NCBI GenBank assembly: GCA_964601515.1
Contig: CAZRNU010000084.1
Coordinates: 1 to 13,165 of the forward strand
Length of the DNA stretch: 13,165 bases
From: PWND01 sp964601515
GTDB taxonomy: Bacteria > Bacteroidota > Bacteroidia > Bacteroidales > UBA7960
Reading direction: 5' to 3'
The position numbers and the translations under genes are program-made. Shown here one piece after another: positions 6,504-13,165 of this stretch; position 1 is the stretch's first letter, and each line of letters starts with the position of its first letter. The notes below the pieces were generated by a model. That model did not search any database and was not told the origin of the DNA. It saw nothing but the letters and a program-made list of their open reading frames with translations.

Positions 6504-8954
6504 ATGAGACTGAAATTTTCTTGCAGCATTTTGTTTTTTATTCTTTCTTCTCTGCTGATGCATAATTTTAACTCATTAATTGCTTCAAATAAAGATTCCG
6601 AAACTTTCACAAAAAAAATTACTTTCAGACCAAATGCTTCCGGTCAGGCGATTTATACCAATGATTTTCTACAAAAAATTTCTGAAGCTTCAGGCAAAAT
6701 GAGGGTTTATACCTCTTATAATATAAATACGAATGTCAGAAAAACTGTAACAAAAGTTAATAATACTAATAGGATTGTTGTAAGTATTGCAGCTCCTTCA
6801 ATATCCGGCGATTATCTTTTTAAAGATTTTTCTTTGGAAAATTATCTTTTACCCGATATCTTTTCCGGGATTATAAGTGTTGAAAATGAGAACGGCAAAA
6901 AAATTATTCAAAAAAGTTTTAGATTTGAAAATATTGAACAATTCCCTCTTGTGATTCTTGACACAGTTTTGTCAACTTCAAACTCAAATATTATTATAAA
7001 AATCCCAAGCCTCGAACCATCATATTCTGAAAAAAAATATAATAGATTTATGAGGTTTGGCAATGCATTAAGAGATTATTACAATGCTTCCGATTATTTT
7101 GAAAACTTAGAGCCAAAAATACAAAAACTGGAAAGCCTAAAAATTGAATCTGTAATAATTGATGAGTTTACTCTTTGTGAAATTGAATCGGTATTAGGAG
7201 AGTTTGGTCAGAAAGATTTTTTTAATTTCCCCGTAATAAGACAAAAGGATTTAAATTCTGTGTTTTTTAAGTATGATTATTATGGAGAAAAGACGAGAAG
7301 TTTAAGGAGACTTTATAATCAAACTATATCAGATATTGATAAGTTGTATTTTGATTCGGGAAAAGAGAATAAATCAAAAGGCAATAGAAAACTTGCTAAA
7401 GATAACTTTAAAAGAGCTGTTAATTTTAATAAGTATAATGTTCCTGCTTTAGTCGAGTTAGGAAAGATTTATATAGATGAGAATAAAAATGACTCAGCTG
7501 TTTTTATTGCAAAACACATTCTTAAAGAAATTTATCCGTCAGGAGCTTGGTTAAATTTAGCTTTGGAATACTCTGCTATCTTATATGACACAGTTTGTAA
7601 TAAAATCGATTTTTTTATAAACGAGAACAGATATCCTGAAGCCTTATCGGAGTTATCTAAACTTCAGCATTTTTGCTCAGATATTCAGCCTTTTAATTGT
7701 GATGACAGAGTAGCACAGATGCTAAAACGTGCTCGCTTTGGTGTGTATAATTCTTATTTGTCTGTTGCTCAAAGGGCGTATGATATAAATAACTTGTCTT
7801 TTTGTGAAATGTATGCTCAGAGCGCTATTGAATATCAAAAAGAACATATTGACATTATTGGAGAATTTAAACTGGCTGAAGCCATGCTTCAAAAAGTTTT
7901 CGTTAAGTATCTTATTTCTGCAAGAGAGCATCAAAAAGTTGGCGTCTTGGATAGAACAGTTTATTATTATGATAATGCAAAAAGGTTGTGTAACTCATAT
8001 TCGTTTCTGATTTGTCCGCCAAATTTAGATTCAGATATTGCAGAAGCTCAGAAACAAAAAGATATTGTAGATAAGATGGCAATGTCAAAACCAGGTATTA
8101 TTAACAATATCTCAATAGTTAGTTATCCTGAAGCTAAGATTGAATTCAGAAGCAGAATTCTTGAAACATTATCTCACGGACATCTTATGGCTTGGGCAGG
8201 TGAAATTGTTGAAGCAAAAATTTCCCTCGAAGATGCAATTAATGAATCGGAAATATTTGCTCTTTACTCTGATACTTTAGTTTTTTCAAGAATTCAAAGC
8301 CTAAAACAAAGAATCATACAGAAAGAATGTGAGCTTAATAATAATTCAATTAGTGATAGATTGCATAGAATTCAACTTCTTATAAAATACTCTGAATATG
8401 TAAGTGCAATGGACAGCCTAGTGAAGTTGAACAGATTTATTGATAATCTTAAGGATTGTGAAGTTAATCTTTTGGATTCAGTAATGATGTTTAGGGCTTT
8501 TTTACCCGCCGCCGAGTACCAGTCATTATTAAGATCTGCTGCGAGATTGTTAAATTCAGATGTGCAACACAAGCATGAGGCATTCTTTCAAAGGTATATG
8601 AGAGCTCAGAATATTTGGGAAACAAGAAATCTATCTGAGTTAGGAATTGAGCATTTGCAGTTAGTTGATTATATATCTAAATCTTCCCAAATAGAATTTA
8701 TTAGAAACGGAGTAAATTATTTTGCTGATAATAATCAACCTGATAATGCAATACAGCTATTAATGGTTTTAAAAAACAAAGGAATTAGTTCCAAGAATGC
8801 AAAAGATATTCAAGAACATGCCGGTAAAAAAGCAGCTGAGTTTTTTAAAAATAAATACCCTAAAGAAAATCACTCTAATTTGGCCGATAAAATCACATTC
8901 AACGACAATTGGTTTAAACACTTTGTTTCAGCATTCAAAAAGGAATGGAGATAA
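6504..8954 (+). CDS. Large exported TPR-like helical-repeat protein, function unknown
   Basis: An 816-residue protein I cannot assign to a named family. Residues 1-28 look like a signal peptide (MRLKFSCSILFFILSSLLMH, cleavage near LIAS). No lipobox Cys follows, so a soluble or envelope-associated periplasmic protein is likely. Residues about 36-172 look beta-rich. From about 188 to the end the sequence is helical, with TPR-like segments, clearest at about 295-340 (KLAKDNFKRAVNFNKYNVPALVELGKIYIDE). Scattered Cys residues occur in the helical part. Helical repeats suggest a scaffold or protein-binding role; this is inference. The ATG at 6504 is preferred to an in-frame TTG at 6456, because the TTG would put a non-signal-like stretch (MFVEFTVFWNFDSFIY) before the signal peptide. 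A consensus promoter stands upstream. The stop is followed by 153 bases without a gene. Confidence 0.7.
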   Translation: MRLKFSCSILFFILSSLLMHNFNSLIASNKDSETFTKKITFRPNASGQAIYTNDFLQKISEASGKMRVYTSYNINTNVRKTVTKVNNTNRIVVSIAAPSISGDYLFKDFSLENYLLPDIFSGIISVENENGKKIIQKSFRFENIEQFPLVILDTVLSTSNSNIIIKIPSLEPSYSEKKYNRFMRFGNALRDYYNASDYFENLEPKIQKLESLKIESVIIDEFTLCEIESVLGEFGQKDFFNFPVIRQKDLNSVFFKYDYYGEKTRSLRRLYNQTISDIDKLYFDSGKENKSKGNRKLAKDNFKRAVNFNKYNVPALVELGKIYIDENKNDSAVFIAKHILKEIYPSGAWLNLALEYSAILYDTVCNKIDFFINENRYPEALSELSKLQHFCSDIQPFNCDDRVAQMLKRARFGVYNSYLSVAQRAYDINNLSFCEMYAQSAIEYQKEHIDIIGEFKLAEAMLQKVFVKYLISAREHQKVGVLDRTVYYYDNAKRLCNSYSFLICPPNLDSDIAEAQKQKDIVDKMAMSKPGIINNISIVSYPEAKIEFRSRILETLSHGHLMAWAGEIVEAKISLEDAINESEIFALYSDTLVFSRIQSLKQRIIQKECELNNNSISDRLHRIQLLIKYSEYVSAMDSLVKLNRFIDNLKDCEVNLLDSVMMFRAFLPAAEYQSLLRSAARLLNSDVQHKHEAFFQRYMRAQNIWETRNLSELGIEHLQLVDYISKSSQIEFIRNGVNYFADNNQPDNAIQLLMVLKNKGISSKNAKDIQEHAGKKAAEFFKNKYPKENHSNLADKITFNDNWFKHFVSAFKKEWR

Positions 8955-9107
8955 AAGTTATTGTCTTTTCTTTTTCTAACTTAAAAATAATCTAAATAAC
9001 AATAGTCGCTTATTTACATAATTTCTGAATTCTATATTTATTTGATTTTAAAATTATGTATTTTTATACCGCAAAAATGCAATCATTATTAATGAAAAAA
9101 AACAAAA

Positions 9108-9791
9108 ATGTCACAGAAAATTGATCTAAAAAAAGAGCAACAAATAACACTAAACACTCCGCGCTACAAATACAGCTTTATTGCTAAAGTTTTCTTTGCC
9201 GGAATGGATATGATAGCAGGTAAAAAAGACGATTTGCCCAAGGCTAAATTGTTGGAAATTCTTGCAAGTATTCCATATAGGGTTTGGGAAGTAAGGCATT
9301 ATATTAAGCAAACTAAAAAATACAAGAATTCGGCTAAAGTTGAAAAAGCTCAAAATGTTATAGAATGGGGTAGGGAAGCCCAAGATAATGAATATATGCA
9401 TTTGCTTGTTATTCATGAAAAAATGAAGGAAGACGGAATTAAAGATAAATGGTATCTTAAGCCTGTTGTATATTATTTTGCTGTATTTACTTATGTTATT
9501 ATTGCCAGAATGATGGCGTTTTTCAGTCAGAAAAGAGCATTTTTATTTAATGCTGAATTTGAAAATCATGCTGAAAATGTATATGCAAAACTAGTTGTTG
9601 ATAACCCTCAGTGGGAAACTCAAAAAGTTAATAATCCTCTAGTGAAAAAATATGCAGATGTTGATACATGGGCAGATGTTTTTAGAAGGATTAGTTTGGA
9701 TGAACGTGATCATATGAATCATAGTTTTGAGTTTTGTGGTATGCCGGATTTTGTTCATAAATATGACGGAATGCCTGAAAGTAAAATTTAA
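9108..9791 (+). CDS. Alternative oxidase (AOX)-family diiron quinol oxidase
   Basis: A 227-residue protein with the complete diiron signature of alternative oxidase, the cyanide-insensitive enzyme that passes electrons from quinol to oxygen without pumping protons. The ligand set, aligned by eye to trypanosomal and plant AOX, is E50 in LLEILASIP (AOX LETVAAVP), E95 and H98 in NEYMHL (AOX NERMHL), E152 in FENHA (AOX LEEEA), and E199 and H202 in DERDHMNH (AOX DEAHH..NH). Y159, seven residues after E152, matches the catalytic Tyr. Residues about 118-138 are a hydrophobic helix, consistent with monotopic attachment to the inner membrane. It has no mitochondrial-type N-terminal extension. It faces pyruvate phosphate dikinase convergently and shares its terminator; no partner gene adjoins it. 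AOX is not a standard Bacteroidota respiratory enzyme. Plastid terminal oxidase-like activity is an alternative within the same superfamily. Confidence 0.85.
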   Translation: MSQKIDLKKEQQITLNTPRYKYSFIAKVFFAGMDMIAGKKDDLPKAKLLEILASIPYRVWEVRHYIKQTKKYKNSAKVEKAQNVIEWGREAQDNEYMHLLVIHEKMKEDGIKDKWYLKPVVYYFAVFTYVIIARMMAFFSQKRAFLFNAEFENHAENVYAKLVVDNPQWETQKVNNPLVKKYADVDTWADVFRRISLDERDHMNHSFEFCGMPDFVHKYDGMPESKI

Positions 9792-9812
9792 GGAGTTTGA
9801 AATTGTTAAAAT

Positions 9813-9839
9813 AAAAAAGCCCCGAATAGGGGCTTTTTT
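9813..9839. terminator. Bidirectional rho-independent terminator
   Basis: GCCCC (9819-9823) pairs with GGGGC (9829-9833) around the loop GAATA. An A6 run before the stem and a T6 run after it extend the pairing and supply the U-tract on either strand. It lies 21 bases after the AOX-like stop and 19 bases beyond the end of the convergent pyruvate phosphate dikinase gene, so it should stop transcription from both sides. Confidence 0.92.
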
Positions 9840-9858
9840 ATTTATTAAAATATACTGC

Positions 9859-12627
9859 TTATGCAGTTGTGTGTTTTGTGCCTCCTGTTTTTTCACGAAC
9901 AGCAGCTTTTGCAGCAGCTAGTCTTGCGATAGGCACTCTGTAAGGAGAACAACTTACATAATCCATTCCTACTCTGTGACAGAATTCTACTGAACTTGGT
10001 TCTCCGCCATGTTCACCGCAAATTCCGATTTTCAGACCTTTTCTACCCTGTCTTCCTTTTTCAACAGCCATTTTTACAAGCTGGCCAACACCTTCCTGGT
10101 CAAGAACCTGGAATGGGTCATGTTTTAGAAGTCCTTTTTCAAGATAAATAGGAAGGAAGCTGCCAATATCATCTCGACTATAACCGAATGTCATCTGCGT
10201 AAGGTCATTAGTTCCAAATGAGAAGAATTCGGCATTTTCAGAAATTTCATTCGCAATTAGACAGGCTCTTGGAATTTCAATCATAGTGCCTACCAGATAA
10301 TCTATTTTGTCGCCTCTTTCCTGGAATACTTTTTCTGCAGTTTCACGAACAATTTGCTCCTGCATTTTGTACTCTTCTTTTGTTCCTGTAAGAGGAATCA
10401 TAATCTCAGGAATTGCCTTGATGCCTTTTTTCTTAAGGTTTAGAGCAGCTTCAATAATTGCTCTTGCCTGCATTTCAGAAATTTCAGGATATGTATTTCC
10501 TAAACGGCATCCTCTATGACCAAGCATTGGGTTGAACTCGTGCAAAGATTCAACTTTATGCTTAATCTCTTCCGGAGAAATTCCCATTTCTTTTGCCATC
10601 TCTTTTTGGTTTGCTTCTTCGTGAGGAAGGAACTCATGCAAAGGTGGGTCAAGTAATCTTACAGTAACAGGTAAATCGTGCATAGCTTCAAAGATGCCTT
10701 CGAAATCTTCTCTCTGAATTGGCAGCAGTTTTTCTAGTGCTTTACGTCTGCCTGCTTCATCATTTGCAAGAATCATTTCTCTCATAGCTTTAATTCTGGC
10801 TCCTTCAAAGAACATATGCTCTGTACGGCAAAGACCAATTCCTTTAGCTCCAAATTCGCGTGCAACTTTAGAATCTTTTGGAGTATCAGCATTTGTGCGA
10901 ACGTACAAACGAGTATGTTTCTCTGCTAGTTTCATTAATTCACCAAAGTCTCCACTTAATTCAGGATCTTGAGTTTTTATCTTACCTGCATAAACAGAAC
11001 CGGTTGAACCATTGATAGAAATGAAGTCACCTTCTTTATATTCTTTACCGTCAACAACCATTGTGCGGTCTTTGTAGTTTATTTTAATTCCACCTGCGCC
11101 AGATACACAACATTTTCCCATTCCTCTTGCCACAACAGCAGCATGAGAAGTCATACCACCACGTGCAGTAAGAATACCTTCAGCAGCATCCATACCACTT
11201 AGGTCTTCAGGAGATGTTTCCACTCTTACAAGAATAACTTTTTTCCCTTTTGCAGCCCACTCTGCGGCTTCGTCAGCGAAAAATACAATCTGTCCGGTGG
11301 CAGCTCCCGGAGAAGCCGGAAGTCCTTTTGCAATAGCTTTTGCTTTTGCAAGCTCTTCAATGTCAAATACAGGGTGTAACAATTCGTCAAGCTTGCCAGC
11401 TTCCATTCTTAATAGAACTTCTTCTTCTTTGATAACTCCTTCGCGGAATAAATCCATCGCTATTCTAACCATTGCAGCACCAGTACGTTTCCCGTTACGA
11501 GTTTGTAACATCCAAAGTTTACCTTCCTGAATTGTAAATTCAAGATCTTGCATGTCTTTGTAATGGTTTTCGAGCTTTTTCTGTTGTGCATTTAGTTGCT
11601 GATATAACTCCGGAAATAATTCTTCCAATGATGGATATTCTGATTTTCTCACATCTTCGCTTACGCCCTGAAGTTTCGCCCATCTGAGTGATCCTTCTTT
11701 TGTAATTTCTCTTGGTGTTCTAATACCGGCAACAACGTCTTCTCCTTGCGCATTAACAAGATATTCTCCATTGAAAAGATTTTCACCGGTAGCAGCATCT
11801 CTTGTAAATGCAACACCTGTAGCTGATGTATCACCCATGTTTCCGAACACCATCGCCTGAACGTTTACTGCTGTCCCCCATTCGATTGGAATATTATGCA
11901 TTTTACGATAATATGAGGCACGTGGGTTGTTCCATGATTCAAATACAGCTAACACAGAACCCCAAAGTTGTTCCCATGGATCTTCAGGGAAATCTTTACC
12001 GGTTTGTTTTTTTACAGCTTGTTTAAACTTTACAACAAGCTCTTTAAGGTCACTTGCAGTAAGGTCTTGGTCAGACTTAACGCCTTTTTCTTCTTTCATG
12101 TGTTCCATGATAACATCAAATGGGTCTTCTTCTTCTTTTGAAGCAGGTTTCATTCCCATAACAACATCACCATACATTTGAACAAAACGACGGTATGAAT
12201 CCCAAACAAATCTTTCGTTGTTAGTTTTCTTAATTAAACCTTGTAAAGATTTTTCATTTAATCCAAGGTTAAGAACTGTATCCATCATCCCGGGCATAGA
12301 AGCTCTAGCTCCGGAACGAACTGAAAGTAAAAGAGGGTTTTCTGCGTTGCCAAAACCGGCATTCATTTCTTTCTCAACTCTCTTCATGTTTTCTTCAGCT
12401 TCTTTTTTCAAAGCTTTGATAATATAATCGCGACCAAAAGCATTGTATGCAGTACATGCTTCGGTTGTAATAGTGAATCCGGGTGGCACTGGTACTCCAA
12501 TATTTACCATTTCTGCCAAATTAGCTCCTTTTCCTCCAAGTAGGTTGCGCATGCTTCCGTCTCCATCAGCTTTTGCACCTCCAAAGAAATAAACATTTTT
12601 TCCTTTTTCGAAATCTTCTTTTTTCAT
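9859..12627 (-). CDS. ppdK: Pyruvate, phosphate dikinase
   Basis: A 922-residue cytosolic enzyme that reversibly converts pyruvate, ATP and phosphate to phosphoenolpyruvate, AMP and pyrophosphate. The order is normal: an N-terminal ATP-grasp nucleotide-binding domain (about 1-380; KGANLAEM at 33-40, SVRSGARASMPGMMDT at 102-117); a central phosphohistidine domain with GGMTSH, where H495 carries the phosphate and T493 matches the regulatory Thr of plant enzymes; and a C-terminal PEP/pyruvate barrel (about 560-910) with RTEHMF (601-606), E784-x-P-R787, FGTNDLTQ (804-811) and the catalytic Cys C870 in GICGEHGG. All key residues are intact and the length fits the 870-930 residue family. The ATG at 12627 starts the usual N-terminus (VYFFGG). 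The gene is visibly less AT-rich than its neighbours, as often seen in highly expressed genes. In Bacteroidota it allows pyrophosphate-linked glycolysis or gluconeogenesis. Confidence 0.97.
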   Translation of the reverse strand: MKKEDFEKGKNVYFFGGAKADGDGSMRNLLGGKGANLAEMVNIGVPVPPGFTITTEACTAYNAFGRDYIIKALKKEAEENMKRVEKEMNAGFGNAENPLLLSVRSGARASMPGMMDTVLNLGLNEKSLQGLIKKTNNERFVWDSYRRFVQMYGDVVMGMKPASKEEEDPFDVIMEHMKEEKGVKSDQDLTASDLKELVVKFKQAVKKQTGKDFPEDPWEQLWGSVLAVFESWNNPRASYYRKMHNIPIEWGTAVNVQAMVFGNMGDTSATGVAFTRDAATGENLFNGEYLVNAQGEDVVAGIRTPREITKEGSLRWAKLQGVSEDVRKSEYPSLEELFPELYQQLNAQQKKLENHYKDMQDLEFTIQEGKLWMLQTRNGKRTGAAMVRIAMDLFREGVIKEEEVLLRMEAGKLDELLHPVFDIEELAKAKAIAKGLPASPGAATGQIVFFADEAAEWAAKGKKVILVRVETSPEDLSGMDAAEGILTARGGMTSHAAVVARGMGKCCVSGAGGIKINYKDRTMVVDGKEYKEGDFISINGSTGSVYAGKIKTQDPELSGDFGELMKLAEKHTRLYVRTNADTPKDSKVAREFGAKGIGLCRTEHMFFEGARIKAMREMILANDEAGRRKALEKLLPIQREDFEGIFEAMHDLPVTVRLLDPPLHEFLPHEEANQKEMAKEMGISPEEIKHKVESLHEFNPMLGHRGCRLGNTYPEISEMQARAIIEAALNLKKKGIKAIPEIMIPLTGTKEEYKMQEQIVRETAEKVFQERGDKIDYLVGTMIEIPRACLIANEISENAEFFSFGTNDLTQMTFGYSRDDIGSFLPIYLEKGLLKHDPFQVLDQEGVGQLVKMAVEKGRQGRKGLKIGICGEHGGEPSSVEFCHRVGMDYVSCSPYRVPIARLAAAKAAVREKTGGTKHTTA

Positions 12628-12689
12628 GTGATAATAATTTTGTTTATATATTTAACGGTGTCTATTTTGTAGATTAATTTTCAGGATTG

Positions 12690-12720
12690 CAAATTTAATC
12701 AAAAATTCCCACCTCGCTAA
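12690..12720 (-). promoter_or_regulatory. Candidate ppdK promoter
   Basis: The minus strand reads TTAG at 12720-12717, 19 bases, then TAAATTTG at 12697-12690. The -7 box matches TAnnTTTG fully; the -33 box matches TTTG at three of four bases. The predicted leader is about 55 bases before the ATG at 12627. Confidence 0.45.
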
Positions 12721-12845
12721 TTGAGAGTATTAAATTATTGTGATATTTTTTAATTAAAAAGTTACGGAAAACTTCCTAACCATAAACAACTAATCACATA
12801 TTATCTTATCTTCGCTCTTGGTAAAAGTTGACTTTTTAATAACAT

Positions 12846-12876
12846 TTTCAGTATTTTTAACAAAAATTTAATTTTG
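12846..12876 (+). promoter_or_regulatory. Candidate promoter of the truncated exported-protein gene
   Basis: TTTC at 12846-12849, a 19-base spacer and TAATTTTG at 12869-12876 approximate the TTTG / TAnnTTTG pattern. The leader to the ATG at 12954 would be about 70 bases. Confidence 0.4.
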
Positions 12877-12953
12877 GCCTAGTTTTTGAAATTTCGCACA
12901 AGCATTTATAAAAGCATAATCACGTATTATTAGTAATTTAAAAAGTACAAACT

Positions 12954-13165
12954 ATGGTAAAAAAAATAACAATTATTTTGATGGTTTGTTTGTTCTACGC
13001 AAATTCACCGGTAAATGCTCAGAGAATTTTCTGGTGGAAAAAAGATAAATCAGAAAAAGAACAATCACAACCTCAAAGAGAGACAGAACCATCACGCCCG
13101 CAAAGAGACATAACACCTGCTGATGATCCGGTTAAACCACAGGGCAGTGATACCAAACCTGCAAC
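12954..13165 (+). CDS. N-terminus of an exported protein, truncated by window end
   Basis: The open frame runs from the ATG through 70 complete codons to the window edge without a stop. It begins with a clear signal peptide (MVKKITIILMVCLFYANSP, then VNAQ, with cleavage probably after NA). The mature part starts RIFWWKK and is then low-complexity, rich in Pro, Gln, Glu, Lys and Asp (SQPQRETEPSRPQRD), like a flexible linker before a later domain. No family can be named from this part. No lipobox Cys is present, so it is more likely soluble or surface-exported than a lipoprotein. Confidence 0.75.
   Translation, partial: MVKKITIILMVCLFYANSPVNAQRIFWWKKDKSEKEQSQPQRETEPSRPQRDITPADDPVKPQGSDTKPA

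Larger units (their letters stand above)
12628..12953. other. 326-base intergenic region between divergent genes
   Basis: AT-rich sequence between ppdK (minus) and the truncated exported-protein gene (plus). It holds a candidate promoter box for each gene and short AT palindromes such as TTTTTAATTAAAAA near 12747-12761. No open frame with coding character, RNA gene or riboswitch pattern was recognised. Confidence 0.6.

Noticed and set aside
9859..12627. Several open frames of 60-85 codons on the plus strand opposite ppdK.
   Set aside because: They are antisense shadows of a gene with strong family motifs throughout; none has recognisable features or a promoter.
12826..12840. Short inverted repeat AAAAGT-TG-ACTTTT considered as a terminator or operator.
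   Set aside because: The loop would be too small, the stem is almost all A-T, and no gene ends nearby.

Overview
This is an AT-rich stretch of a Bacteroidota chromosome. The lineage call rests on several signs. There is a secreted protein with a type IX secretion (Por) C-terminal sorting tail and Bacteroidota-type Fn3-like repeats. Bacteroidota-style -7 promoter boxes (TAnnTTTG) lie before many genes. Shine-Dalgarno motifs are missing before the starts. Short CGACTNN-type intergenic repeats are also present. No RNA gene, CRISPR array, insertion sequence or prophage was seen. Apart from the repeats and one unusual oxidase, it reads as ordinary chromosome rather than a mobile island.

Layout: (1) 1-56, tandem short repeats abutting the 3' end of a Xer tyrosine recombinase gene (57-962, minus). 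(2) Divergent from it are a Yip1-like membrane protein (1062-1658) and a membrane-anchored M23 peptidase (1696-2967), probably one transcript. (3) A large T9SS-secreted multidomain protein (3223-5160). (4) On the minus strand, a YciO/YrdC-family protein (5707-6327) and a small cupin (5278-5604), separated by a ten-unit array of a 7-base repeat. (5) A strong consensus promoter and a large exported helical-repeat protein of unknown function (6504-8954). (6) A diiron alternative oxidase (AOX) homologue (9108-9791), convergent with pyruvate phosphate dikinase (9859-12627, minus); the two share one bidirectional terminator. (7) A 326-base intergenic region, then the start of an exported protein cut by the window end (12954-13165).

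Functionally the genes are mostly independent. Two concern the cell envelope (Yip1-like, M23) and three encode exported proteins (T9SS adhesin-like protein, helical-repeat protein, truncated protein). One is chromosome maintenance (Xer) and two are energy metabolism (AOX-like quinol oxidase, pyruvate phosphate dikinase). The items most worth a second look are the AOX homologue, which keeps all six diiron ligands in a phylum where this enzyme is not standard; the beta domain of the T9SS protein, apparently split by an inserted adhesin domain; the M23 enzyme with Cys in place of a zinc-ligand His; and the heptamer repeats sitting directly behind stop codons. I found no clear multi-gene novel system.
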